From: G963664225 sp964538065
GTDB lineage: Bacteria; Verrucomicrobiota; Verrucomicrobiia; Limisphaerales; UBA1319
Reading direction: 5' to 3'
Assembly (NCBI GenBank): GCA_964538065.1
Contig: CAZIDG010000017.1
Location: forward strand, 1 to 63,092
DNA: 63,092 nt
Under the pieces are notes generated by a model. That model made no database searches. It saw nothing but the letters and a program-made list of their open reading frames with translations, and was not told the origin of the DNA. The position numbers and the translations under genes are program-made. This document shows, in pieces, positions 43,864-52,858 of this stretch; position 1 is the first letter of the stretch, and each line of letters begins with the position of its first letter.

Positions 43864-46800
43864 ATGAGCTCCTGGGTCATGAGGATGTCATCCCATCCCC
43901 TTCTTGGATTGGGCGCACTCGTCCTATTGTTTCTCTCGGGCCTGGTTCCCCATGTCCAGGCCGAACCGCGTGAGGTTCGCGTGGGCACGTTTGATTACCC
44001 TCCCCTGGTGTTCCTGGGTGGCCGGGGCGAGCCCCAGGGGTTGTTTGTCGATGTCCTGGACCATATCGCCGATGGCAAGGGCTGGCAGATCCATTTTGTG
44101 CATGGCACGTGGAAGGAGAACCTCGAATGGCTCAATGATGGCAAGATCGACCTGGTCATGGCCATATCCCAGACCCAGGAACGCCGGGAGGCTTTTGGCA
44201 TCAATAACGAGCCGGTAGTCGCGTCCTGGGGCCAGGTCTTCATGAACGAGGAACAACCCATTCAGTCCGTTCAGGATCTGGAGGGCAAGACCGTGGTTGG
44301 CCTGGCGGGCGACATGTATCTGGCCACCTTTGCCGAGTTTGCAAAATCGCTCGGAGTCAACCCGGTGTTTCGCGAGGAAACCACCAAGGACCGCGCCTTC
44401 GAACTCCTGAGCCGCAAGGGGGCGGCGGCTGTCGTGAGCGAACATATCGGCGGGATGATGGCCGAGCAGCAGTACCACGTCCTGCGCAGCCCGATTGTCT
44501 TTGCCCCAAGGAGTTACGGCTTCGGCACGGCCAAGGGCAAAAACCAGGAACTCCTGGATGCCATTGATGAGTCCCTCCGTTCGCAACGCATGGACCGCCT
44601 GTCTCCCTATCAACGGGCCATGGAAAAATGGCTCATGGCCGAGGCGTCCCGGGTGCTTCATGGAAGCCTGAGGCTTACCGATGACGAACGGGCCTGGCTC
44701 TCGCAACACCCCACTCTGCGCCTGGGCGTGGACCCCGCGTATGCCCCCTTTGAGTTCGTGGATGCCTATGGGCGCTACCTCGGCATGGCCGCCGACTACA
44801 TGGACCTGATTGGCACCCGTCTGGGCGTAACCCTCAAGATCGAGCCCAAACTCGGATGGAACGAGGTTCTGCAGAAGCTGCGCCGGAAGGAGCTGGATAT
44901 CTCACCCGCCCTGCTGCATACGGCGGAGCGCGATGAGTTTCTGCTCTTTACCCAGCCCTACATCAAATACTCCATCGCCATCGTCACCCGCACCGATCAC
45001 ACCAACGTGGACAGCCTGGCGGCCTTCTCGGGCCGGAAGGTGGCCCTCATCAAGACATACGAATTCACCGCTGCGACCCTCAAGCAACAGCCGGATATCA
45101 TCCCTGTCTATGTCGATAACATCCTGGATGGCCTGAACCGCCTCTCCCAGGGTGCAGCCGAAGCCATCGTCTGCGACCTGCCCTCCCTGAGCTACAAGAT
45201 TGACGAATATAACTTCCTCAACCTCAAGGTGGCCGGGATCGCACCGATCCAGACCCGCGGCCTGCGGATGGGCGTGCGCAAGGATTGGCCGGTGCTCGCC
45301 CAGATCCTGGACAAGGCCATCCAGTCCATCACGCCCGAAGAGCATCAGGAAATCCGTCAGCGTTGGACAACGCTTCCGCCCTCGGACCGGCTGCTGTTGG
45401 AACTCACGCCGGAGGAACGTGAGTGGCTCAAACAGCATCCGGTGGTGAATGTCGCGGTGAGTCCGGATTGGATGCCCATCGAGTACATCAATGACCAGGG
45501 CCAGTTGGCCGGTGTGTCCTCCGAGTACATCGCCCTGCTCAAACGCACCCTCCATGTTGACTTCAGGCCTGTCAGCGGCAAGACCTGGAGCCAGATCTAT
45601 GAGCAGCTTAAGAACGGCAAGGCGGACATGGCGGCCAGCCTGGTTGAAACCGTCCATCGCCGGAGCTTCCTCGACTTTTCCGAACCCTACATCTCGATGC
45701 CCACGGCCATCTTCACCCGCACGGAGGTGAACTATGCCGACCTTTCAACCCTTCAGGGCAAAACCGTTGCTGTCATGCAGGAGTACGCCATTCAGGAATA
45801 TCTCATGACCTATCACCCCCGCATCCAGTTGAGGCCTGTCGCCACCCTCGAGGAGGGCCTGGCCATGCTCTCTCGCGGCGAGGTCTATGCCTACATCGAC
45901 GCCCTGGCTGCCGGCAGCCACGGCATCACACGCTACCGGTTCGACAACATCCGCGTCGCCGGAGCAACACCCTTCCGCTACGAACTCTCCCTGGCGGCCT
46001 CCAAGCAGCAGCCCCAGCTGGGATCCATCCTGCGCAAGGCCGTCCAGGCCATCCCCGAAGTGGACCGCAACCGCTATTATCAGAAATGGGCCACCATCCA
46101 GATCAGTCCCAGGCCGGATTACTCGATGGTCTGGAAAATTATCGCCATCTCCGCGGCCCTGTTGGCCGTGTTCGCCTACTGGACGCGGCGCCTCTCGATC
46201 GAGATCGCGCGCCGCCGCCGCATGGAGGACGAGTTGCTCCTCGCCAAGGGCGACCTGGAGCGGCGTGTGCAGGAACGCACGTCGGAACTGGCCGCTCGCA
46301 ATGCCTCCCTGGCCGGGGAGATCCACGAGCGCAAGCGCGCCGAGGAAGCCCTGCGCGAGAGCGAGCAGCGGCTCCGCACGTTCATCAATGCCATGCCCGA
46401 CATCATCTGCTTCAAGGATGGCCAGGGACGCTGGTTGATGGCCAACGACTTCTGCCTGCGCCTGTTCAACCTGGAGGGCGTGGACTACCGGGGGAAAAAG
46501 GACTCCGAGCTGGCCGAATACACCCCCTTCTATCGCGAAACCTTCCTGGCCTTTGAAACGGGCGACTACCACCTCTGGGACGACATGCTGCCCATCCGCT
46601 CCGATCAAAACATGGTCCGCCCCGACGGGACCCACCTGACCTTTGACGTCATCCGCATCCCCCTGGCCGCCCCCGATGGCACGCGCACCGGCATGGTGGT
46701 GGCCGGACGCGACATCACCCCGCACAAACAGGCCGAGCAGGACAAGATACGCCTCCAGGAACAGCTCCAGCAGGCCATGAAAATGGAGGCCGTCGGGCGG

Positions 46801-47913
46801 CTGGCGGGCGGCGTGGCCCATGATTTCAACAACATGCTCACCACGATCACCGGCAACGTGGACCTGGCCAAAATGGATCTCTCACCCTCGGACCCCCTCA
46901 TGCAGTACCTGGAGGAAATCAGCAAGGCCACCCAAAGCGCGGCCTCCCTGACGCGACAGCTCCTCTCCTTCTCCCGCCGCCAGATCATCGAGCCCAAGGT
47001 GCTCAACCTCAATGACCTGGTCGAAAACATGCAGAAAATGCTCGGCCGCCTGATCGGCGAGAACATCTATCTCCAGGCCAACCTGAATCCCAATCTGGGC
47101 GCGGTCAAGATCGACCCCGGCCAGTTCGAACAGGTGCTCGTCAACCTCGTCGTCAATGCCCGCGATGCCATGCCCGGCGGCGGCAGACTCGTGATTGAGA
47201 CGGCCAACTTCGATCTGGATGCCGAGTATTGTGCCCGCCATCCCAACATGCAACCCGGGGAGTACGTCCAACTCACCGTGAGCGACACCGGCCATGGCAT
47301 GACCGACGAGGTGAAGAAACACGTCTTTGAACCCTTCTTTACCACCAAACCCACCGGGCGTGGCACCGGCCTGGGCCTGGCCACCATCTTCGGAGCCGTC
47401 AAACAGGCCGGGGGTTTTATCGATGTGTATTCCGAAGTGGGCCTTGGCACGACCTTTAAGATCTACCTGCCCAGGATCGAGAAACCCGTGGAGAAACTCG
47501 CGAAGAACAAGGAGTCTGCCACCCTGTCCCGCGGCCAGGAAACCATCCTCCTCGTCGAGGACCAGGACAGCGTGCGTGATCTGGCGGTGGTGGTTCTCAA
47601 GCGCCTTGGCTACCACGTGATCCATGCCTCCAATGGCGGCGAGGCCCTCCTCCTGGCTCAGGAAAACAAGCAACACATCGATGTGCTCCTGACCGATATC
47701 GTGATGCCCGGCATGAGCGGCCACGAGCTGGCCGAGCACGCCCTCAAGATCCATCCCGAAATGAAGGTGCTGCTCACCTCGGGTTACTCCGAGGAGTTGG
47801 TGTTGCATCATGGGACCATCCCCAAGGACTTCCATTTCATCGGCAAGCCTTACAGCCCCCAGGGCCTGTCCAAAAAACTCAGGGAAATCCTCCAGCCGGC
47901 CAGTGGAGCCTAG
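43864..47913 (+). CDS. hybrid histidine kinase with three solute-binding domains (BvgS/EvgS-like)
   Basis: A 1349-residue membrane kinase. After a signal-anchor (about 8-30) come three bacterial extracellular solute-binding (SBP_bac_3) domains in tandem, at about 37-260, 285-505 and 527-745, each starting with V-x-V-x-x-D/F-x-x-x-P. A membrane helix (about 757-775) leads into a coiled coil, a PAS domain (about 838-955), HisKA with His986 in GRLAGGVAHDFNNML, HATPase_c (NLVVNARDAMPGGG, DTGHGM, GRGTGLGLATIFG) and a receiver with Asp in VLLTDIVMPGMSG. BvgS and EvgS have two such domains, so three is unusual. The start at 43864 has AAAGGA upstream; the frame is open back to 43675. Confidence 0.92.
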   Translation: MSSWVMRMSSHPLLGLGALVLLFLSGLVPHVQAEPREVRVGTFDYPPLVFLGGRGEPQGLFVDVLDHIADGKGWQIHFVHGTWKENLEWLNDGKIDLVMAISQTQERREAFGINNEPVVASWGQVFMNEEQPIQSVQDLEGKTVVGLAGDMYLATFAEFAKSLGVNPVFREETTKDRAFELLSRKGAAAVVSEHIGGMMAEQQYHVLRSPIVFAPRSYGFGTAKGKNQELLDAIDESLRSQRMDRLSPYQRAMEKWLMAEASRVLHGSLRLTDDERAWLSQHPTLRLGVDPAYAPFEFVDAYGRYLGMAADYMDLIGTRLGVTLKIEPKLGWNEVLQKLRRKELDISPALLHTAERDEFLLFTQPYIKYSIAIVTRTDHTNVDSLAAFSGRKVALIKTYEFTAATLKQQPDIIPVYVDNILDGLNRLSQGAAEAIVCDLPSLSYKIDEYNFLNLKVAGIAPIQTRGLRMGVRKDWPVLAQILDKAIQSITPEEHQEIRQRWTTLPPSDRLLLELTPEEREWLKQHPVVNVAVSPDWMPIEYINDQGQLAGVSSEYIALLKRTLHVDFRPVSGKTWSQIYEQLKNGKADMAASLVETVHRRSFLDFSEPYISMPTAIFTRTEVNYADLSTLQGKTVAVMQEYAIQEYLMTYHPRIQLRPVATLEEGLAMLSRGEVYAYIDALAAGSHGITRYRFDNIRVAGATPFRYELSLAASKQQPQLGSILRKAVQAIPEVDRNRYYQKWATIQISPRPDYSMVWKIIAISAALLAVFAYWTRRLSIEIARRRRMEDELLLAKGDLERRVQERTSELAARNASLAGEIHERKRAEEALRESEQRLRTFINAMPDIICFKDGQGRWLMANDFCLRLFNLEGVDYRGKKDSELAEYTPFYRETFLAFETGDYHLWDDMLPIRSDQNMVRPDGTHLTFDVIRIPLAAPDGTRTGMVVAGRDITPHKQAEQDKIRLQEQLQQAMKMEAVGRLAGGVAHDFNNMLTTITGNVDLAKMDLSPSDPLMQYLEEISKATQSAASLTRQLLSFSRRQIIEPKVLNLNDLVENMQKMLGRLIGENIYLQANLNPNLGAVKIDPGQFEQVLVNLVVNARDAMPGGGRLVIETANFDLDAEYCARHPNMQPGEYVQLTVSDTGHGMTDEVKKHVFEPFFTTKPTGRGTGLGLATIFGAVKQAGGFIDVYSEVGLGTTFKIYLPRIEKPVEKLAKNKESATLSRGQETILLVEDQDSVRDLAVVVLKRLGYHVIHASNGGEALLLAQENKQHIDVLLTDIVMPGMSGHELAEHALKIHPEMKVLLTSGYSEELVLHHGTIPKDFHFIGKPYSPQGLSKKLREILQPASGA

Positions 47914-47922
47914 CCCCGGAAT

Positions 47923-47938
47923 TGTTCCCCGTGGAACA
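47923..47938. promoter_or_regulatory. parS-like palindrome
   Basis: TGTTCCCCGTGGAACA differs at a single position from TGTTCCACGTGGAACA, a known form of the ParB-binding parS site. It lies in the short gap 10 bp after the kinase stop codon. No parA or parB gene is nearby. Confidence 0.45.
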
Positions 47939-47958
47939 TTTCACACCGGAGCCTGCCA

Positions 47959-47989
47959 TTGACACCGTGTCGCCCTTGAAGCCTATAAT
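47959..47989 (+). promoter_or_regulatory. sigma-70 promoter of the methyltransferase gene, near-leaderless
   Basis: Consensus TTGACA (47959-47964) and consensus TATAAT (47984-47989), with a 19-bp spacer. The predicted transcription start is about 5 bp before the ATG at 48001, so the mRNA would be leaderless or almost so. Confidence 0.65.
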
Positions 47990-48000
47990 CGGGCTGTCAT

Positions 48001-48708
48001 ATGAATGCGTACCCTCAGTGGTATTTTGATGAATCCCGCGCCAAGGGCGTCGATTACGCCAGCATCGAGGAGGTGGCCGCCTACGATGGCATGCACCGCC
48101 GGTTCCGTGATTACAAAAAGGCCACCGATGCCATCATCCAGCGCCTCGGTCTTGGAAAGGACAGCGTGGTCATTGACATGGGCTGCGGCACGGGGGCCTT
48201 TGCCCTCCACGCCGCCCCACAGTGCCGGACGATTCATGCCGTGGACATGTCGCAGGCCATGCTCGATTTCACCCGCCGCGAGGCTCAGCGCGCCGGTCAC
48301 ACCAACATTCACTTCCACCATGGCGGCCTCCTGACCTACGAGCACCAGGCCGAGCCTGCCGATGCCATGGTGTGCGTCGCCGTGCTGCATCACCTGCCCG
48401 ATTTCTGGAAACAGGCCGCCCTCAAGCGCTGCCTTGCCATGCTCAAGCCCGGCGGCAAGTTGTACCTGTTCGACATTGTGTTCCCGTCCGCCAACCCCCA
48501 ACTGCCCCGCCACATCGATGGCTGGATCCAGACCATCACCCAAAAGGCGGGCGAACGCCTCGGAGGCGAGGCTGCCGTCCACGTCCGTGACGAATACAGC
48601 ACCTATGATTGGATCCTGGAAGGCCTCCTGCGGCGCGCCGGCTTCCAGATCGACACCGCCGAATACGCCCCCGGCTTCCAGGCCACCTACGTCTGCTCGA
48701 GGCCCTGA
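48001..48708 (+). CDS. class I SAM-dependent methyltransferase
   Basis: A 235-residue methyltransferase with the Rossmann-type AdoMet fold. Motif I is VVIDMGCGTGAFALHA (about 56-71), the acidic residue binding the ribose is in HAVDMSQAMLDF, and VCVAVLHHLPDF and MLKPGGKLYLFD follow as motifs IV and V. The substrate cannot be predicted; similarity is to small-molecule methyltransferases of the Methyltransf_25 kind. It is transcribed from its own promoter with almost no leader and precedes an alpha/beta hydrolase gene by 56 bp, so the two may be co-expressed. Confidence 0.92.
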   Translation: MNAYPQWYFDESRAKGVDYASIEEVAAYDGMHRRFRDYKKATDAIIQRLGLGKDSVVIDMGCGTGAFALHAAPQCRTIHAVDMSQAMLDFTRREAQRAGHTNIHFHHGGLLTYEHQAEPADAMVCVAVLHHLPDFWKQAALKRCLAMLKPGGKLYLFDIVFPSANPQLPRHIDGWIQTITQKAGERLGGEAAVHVRDEYSTYDWILEGLLRRAGFQIDTAEYAPGFQATYVCSRP

Positions 48709-48763
48709 GCCGGTCCGCACGACGTGATGCAGCCTGCTCCTCCGGTGAGTTGAAAAAGCGATT

Positions 48764-49513
48764 ATGCCCTTTTTCGAATATGGAAATAAGACGGTTCATT
48801 ACCGTGATGAAGGCACAGGCCCCGTCCTGCTCCTGCTGCCAGGTAATACCGCCTCCTCGGCATCCCACGATGGCGAGATGGAGTATTTCTCCAAGTCCTT
48901 CCGCGTGATCTGTCCTGATTACGTGGGCTATGGCCAGTCCTCCCGCGTGGCGGTGTTCCCATCCGATTTCTGGCGCAGCAATGCCGGAATGTCCCTGGAG
49001 TTGCTCCATGCCCTCGGGATTCGTGAATTCATCGCCATGGGCACCAGCGGCGGCGGGATCGTCGCGCTGAATGTGGGGATCATCGCTGGACGCGCCGTCC
49101 GATGCCTCATTGCTGATAGCATTCCCGGCGAGCGCCCCGCCATGGAGGAGGTCCAGCGATGGGTTCGGGACAACCAGAATCTCACCCCCGACAAGGAGGC
49201 TTTCTGGCGGCAGGCCCATGGGGATGACTGGGCCGTGGTCATCGAACGCGAAAACGCCCTCATGCTCGCCGTCGCAGGCAAGGACCTCTACAATGGGAAA
49301 CTGCGCGACATCGTGTCGCCGGTCCTCCTGACAGCCAGTCTGGCCGACGACTGCATTTTGGGAATCGACCGCGCCATGTGCGCCATCGCGCGTAAAATCC
49401 CGACCTCCAGGCTGGTCTTATACCCCACAGGAGGCCACCCCCTCATGTGGAGCCGCGCGGATGTGTTTCGTGCCGAAGCCATCCGTTTCTTCAAGGACAC
49501 GGGTGCCCTGTAA
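48764..49513 (+). CDS. alpha/beta hydrolase
   Basis: A 249-residue alpha/beta-hydrolase-fold enzyme. The nucleophile elbow is MGTSGGGIVAL with Ser95; the oxyanion region is LLLPGNTASSASHDGEM, and the catalytic His is probably in PTGGHPLMW near residue 226. The HYRDEGTGPVLLLLPG opening is typical. There is no signal peptide, so it is cytoplasmic. Substrate unknown. It follows the methyltransferase gene closely in the same direction and precedes a secreted phosphodiesterase gene by about 210 bp. Confidence 0.9.
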   Translation: MPFFEYGNKTVHYRDEGTGPVLLLLPGNTASSASHDGEMEYFSKSFRVICPDYVGYGQSSRVAVFPSDFWRSNAGMSLELLHALGIREFIAMGTSGGGIVALNVGIIAGRAVRCLIADSIPGERPAMEEVQRWVRDNQNLTPDKEAFWRQAHGDDWAVVIERENALMLAVAGKDLYNGKLRDIVSPVLLTASLADDCILGIDRAMCAIARKIPTSRLVLYPTGGHPLMWSRADVFRAEAIRFFKDTGAL

Positions 49514-49723
49514 AGAGTTCTCCAGCAATGCCAGGCCACTTGAGCGGATCCTGCCCCTGCCTGTCACCGGCGTGAGCCGTCCTCAAGTTACACTGAAAGG
49601 GATGTATTCAACATCTGCTGAAGGTGGGGTTGGGCCTGAAACGCAAGGGCTGTTCTTTCATGCATGATAATTATTCAGGGTCGGAGCATTGACCGTGGAT
49701 GGGCGGAACGGTATCAGACAAGC

Positions 49724-51520
49724 ATGCACTTTTGGTCTTTTGGTTGTGTGCGTCTGGCCGTGTCGGTGGCCGCGCTCGGTATGGTTTCTTCCGTTTTCGC
49801 CGCTCCCCTGAGCATTGGGCATCGTGGCAATTCCCTGGTGGCGCCCGAGAACACGCTGGCATCCTTCCGCGCCGCGCTCGGCAAGGCCGACCTCGTGGAG
49901 CTGGATGGCCAGTTGACGGCTGATGGCCAGTTGATCGTGATGCACGACAGCACGGTGGATCGCACCACGGATGGCACCGGGGCGATCTCCAGCCTCACGC
50001 TGGCGAAGTTGAAGACGTTTGATGCCGGCTCGTGGTTTGCGGCATCGTTTGCGGGTGAGCGCATTCCCACCCTGGCCGAGGCGGTCACGAACATCCTGCC
50101 GCAGGCCACGCCGCTCATCGAACGCAAGGGGGGCAGCGCCGCGCAGTACGTGGCCGAGCTCCAGCGGCTGGGCGTGGCCACGAACGTGGTGGTGCAGGCC
50201 TTTGACTGGGCGTTCCTCTCCGCCGTGCATGCGCTGGATCCCTCCATCCGCCTGGCCGCCCTGGGCAGCGGCGCCCTCACAGGGACGCAGCTTGCAAGCA
50301 TCACCAACACGGGCGCTCGCACCGTGGCCTGGGAAAAGGGCGGCATCACCGCCGCCGAGGTCGCCCTCGTGCATGACGCGGGCCTCAAGCTCTTTGTCTG
50401 GACGGTGGACGGCCCGGAAATCGACACCTATGCGAGCCTGGGTGTGGATGGCATCATCTCCAATGATCCGGCGCGCGTGGCATCCCTCCAGCAGACCAAC
50501 CTGGCCAACGCCCCCTACCTGGGCGACCACCTCGTGGCCTATTGGGCCATGGACGATGGTTTGACGAACATCCAGTCCACGGCCCTGACGGACAGCGCTG
50601 GCACCAATGCCCTGACGTTCGTGCGCACCGACAGAACCTCCCACTGGCTCAGTGGCGGATCGGCGATGTTTGGCGGCGCCGTGGAAGTGGATGGCACAAC
50701 GTCCTATGTGATCGTGCCCCATACGCCCGGCCTCGACATCAATACCAACGAAATCACCATTTCCACCTGGCTCAAGCTGACAACGCTGCCCTCGAAGATG
50801 AGCACCACCTACGGTGCGCTCCTGGATTCCACCAACGATTGCTACGTCCTTTACCTGGACCGTTCGAACAAGGAGCTGCGCTTCAAGGTCACCGACGCCA
50901 AGGGGCACGCGGCGCGGCCAGGCATCAGCGAGACGTTCCTCAGGACCAACGAATGGATTCACGTGGTGGCCACCTACACGGGCCAGGCCGGGCCGCTCTC
51001 GGGCCAGGCGGTCATCTACCTCAACGGGCAGGCCCGGGATGTCCATACCGGCAACGATAACACCAGCCCCATCGGCCTGGTTGCCAATGTCAAAACCGGC
51101 CAGTATGCGGGCATCGGGCGGGAGGGCTATGCCGGCAGCAGCTATTTTGTGGGCAGCATGGATGACCTGGCCATCTGGAATCGGGCGCTGACCTCCGCGG
51201 AAGTCGCGCGTCTCCATCAGCGTGGCGCGTCGGGCACGAGCCTGGCAGGGATCCTGGCCGAGCCCACCAGCGCGCTCCAGTTCATCTCCGTGCAGCCCGT
51301 CGCCTCAAGCGGTGCGCTTGAAATCCGCATCCATGCCGCTGGGACGTGGCAGGCCCTGCGGCTTCATCGCGCCACGGCGCCCAACGGCCCCTACAGCCTG
51401 GTGCCTGGTGCCGCTCCCGTGGCCCTGGACAACGGCGATTTCCGTTTTGAGTATCCGCGCACCGGTGCCACCACCGAATACTTCCGCATCGAGGGGTCCA
51501 CAGCCGCCGCGGGGAAGTGA
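49724..51520 (+). CDS. secreted glycerophosphodiester phosphodiesterase-LamG fusion
   Basis: A 598-residue exported fusion protein. The signal peptide spans about 1-27 (ending FAAP). The GDPD domain (about 28-265) keeps the catalytic set: His33-Arg34 and Glu42 in IGHRGNSLVAPENT, Glu59 and Asp61 in LVELDGQL, and His74 in VMHDSTVDRTTDG. A LamG-like concanavalin fold follows (about 285-490; HLVAYWAMDDG, TISTWLKLT, GSMDDLAIWNRAL), then a C-terminal module with LHRATAPNGPYSLV as in other secreted proteins here. It would hydrolyse glycerophosphodiesters outside the cytoplasm and may bind a surface. The start at 49724 is preferred over 49664 because the signal peptide begins there. Confidence 0.9.
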   Translation: MHFWSFGCVRLAVSVAALGMVSSVFAAPLSIGHRGNSLVAPENTLASFRAALGKADLVELDGQLTADGQLIVMHDSTVDRTTDGTGAISSLTLAKLKTFDAGSWFAASFAGERIPTLAEAVTNILPQATPLIERKGGSAAQYVAELQRLGVATNVVVQAFDWAFLSAVHALDPSIRLAALGSGALTGTQLASITNTGARTVAWEKGGITAAEVALVHDAGLKLFVWTVDGPEIDTYASLGVDGIISNDPARVASLQQTNLANAPYLGDHLVAYWAMDDGLTNIQSTALTDSAGTNALTFVRTDRTSHWLSGGSAMFGGAVEVDGTTSYVIVPHTPGLDINTNEITISTWLKLTTLPSKMSTTYGALLDSTNDCYVLYLDRSNKELRFKVTDAKGHAARPGISETFLRTNEWIHVVATYTGQAGPLSGQAVIYLNGQARDVHTGNDNTSPIGLVANVKTGQYAGIGREGYAGSSYFVGSMDDLAIWNRALTSAEVARLHQRGASGTSLAGILAEPTSALQFISVQPVASSGALEIRIHAAGTWQALRLHRATAPNGPYSLVPGAAPVALDNGDFRFEYPRTGATTEYFRIEGSTAAAGK

Positions 51521-51571
51521 AGGAAAAAGAGCATTGCCCGCTGGGGCGCGGCCCTTCAAGATTGGGGCCGC

Positions 51572-52078
51572 ATGTCCGACGAGATACTAATCGATCTGCA
51601 TAGTGACGCCTATTTCATGGGCGAGGCCCTCCGGCAGGCGCACCGCGCCTATGAGGCCGAGGAGGTGCCCGTGGGCGCCGTGGTGGTCCGCGCGGGCCGG
51701 ATCATTGCCCGTGCGTTCAACCAGGTGGAGATGTTGAAGGACGCCACTGCCCATGCGGAAATGCTGGCCTTGACGCAGGCCGAGAACGCGTTGGGAGACT
51801 GGCGGTTAACGGATTGCGTGCTGTATGTGACGAAGGAGCCCTGCCCGATGTGCGCCGGGGCGATTGTGCACACGCGTCTGGCCAGGGTGGTGTTTGGCGC
51901 CTTTGATCCCAAGGGAGGGGCGGGCGGCAGCGCCATGAATATCCTGCAATTCCCCACCCTCAATCACCGGTGCGATGTCGCCTCCGGGATCCTGGAACCA
52001 GAATGCCGGGGGCTGCTCAAGGCGTTCTTCGAAGAGCAGCGCTCCCGGTCCAAAAACAACGGCAACGGTCTTAACTGA
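51572..52078 (+). CDS. tadA: tRNA-specific adenosine deaminase TadA
   Basis: A 168-residue zinc deaminase that converts A34 to inosine in tRNA-Arg(ACG). The zinc site is His61 with catalytic Glu63 in ATAHAEMLAL, and Cys91 and Cys94 in EPCPMCAGAIVH. The FGAFDPKGGAGGS region and the C-terminal CRGLLKAFFEEQR complete the family signature. It is 51 bp downstream of the phosphodiesterase gene and its end overlaps the convergent CBM48 gene by 8 bp, so transcription of the two may interfere. Confidence 0.96.
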   Translation: MSDEILIDLHSDAYFMGEALRQAHRAYEAEEVPVGAVVVRAGRIIARAFNQVEMLKDATAHAEMLALTQAENALGDWRLTDCVLYVTKEPCPMCAGAIVHTRLARVVFGAFDPKGGAGGSAMNILQFPTLNHRCDVASGILEPECRGLLKAFFEEQRSRSKNNGNGLN

Positions 52079-52391
52079 CCGCGATGAGCGAGACGCGCTC
52101 GTTGCGCGCGTTGCGTGCAATGCCTTGCGCGCGGGGATCCAGCATCGGCGAGCCGTCCACCAGGAACTGATACTGGTGGTGTCCATGATGCAACGGAATC
52201 CGGGCGGCCCACCCGCCATCGGGTTGGCGGAGCATCGGATTCGTTTCTGGATTCCAACCATTGAAGTCACCAATGACCGACACCTGGGTGGCGTTGGGCG
52301 CCACGCACAGGAAATTGACGTTACGAGACGTGCCCTTGGCCGAATAGCGGTCAGAACGCCCAATTTGACTGCCTAATTGATCCAACATCAT
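52071..52391 (-). CDS. stand-alone CBM48/AMPK-type glycogen-binding protein
   Basis: A 106-residue protein that is essentially one CBM48 (isoamylase N-terminal/AMPK-beta type) domain: VNFLCVAPNATQVSVIGDFN, then GWNPETNPM, the aromatic YQFLVDG pattern and LDPRAQGIARNARNE. Such domains bind glycogen or other alpha-glucans. It has no catalytic domain or signal peptide, so it is probably a cytoplasmic glycogen-associated protein. The start could be the second ATG at 52388. The 3' end overlaps tadA on the other strand by 8 bp. Confidence 0.88.
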   Translation of the reverse strand: MMLDQLGSQIGRSDRYSAKGTSRNVNFLCVAPNATQVSVIGDFNGWNPETNPMLRQPDGGWAARIPLHHGHHQYQFLVDGSPMLDPRAQGIARNARNERVSLIAVS

Positions 52392-52858
52392 ATTAAACCA
52401 ACACTTCCAATCTAATCATCCCTGGATACCGTTCCGTCTATGGAAGGACTGCCAAGGATTTCAAGGTGGTTAAAAAAGCATAAGACGTGCCTCGGTTCAA
52501 GTACTGAATGACTAAAAAATGGAGGGTTAAACCGTCTGAAAACAACGGTGAAAAGGCCTGCCAAACGCACACGATATCGTTATATCCAACCACCCTCTTC
52601 CCCTCCTCAAAAACGGTGTGCCAAACACGCGCAATTATGTGCGAGTTTCACGCGTGAAAAAGACCCCCAGGGTTTCCTTTTGAGCGGCTTTCCACCCCTA
52701 CCAAGGGATGACATCGCTACAGGCCTGTGACAGGATGGCTGTGCCGGGTGGAGGCCTGTTGGCCTGGGACTCAAAAGACCGGGTGCAATGGAATGTATCG
52801 CATTGCAATCCAATGTGTTATATATACCGGAGAGGGCTTCCAAAATGCCCCGCAAACC
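52392..52858. other. intergenic region with palindromes
   Basis: About 470 bp without a supported gene. It contains a 14-bp perfect palindrome TTTCACGCGTGAAA (52646-52659), an inverted repeat TGCAATG/CATTGCA around 52784-52807 and the octamer AGGCCTGT twice. It holds the promoter side of the CBM48 gene and the 3' side of the ABC gene. No intact permease gene, as would be expected beside the ABC ATPase, is present. Confidence 0.45.

Noticed and set aside
52646..52659. A second parS site at TTTCACGCGTGAAA
   Set aside because: It is a perfect palindrome, but its core is CACGCGTG; parS has CACGTG, so spacing differs by 2 bp.
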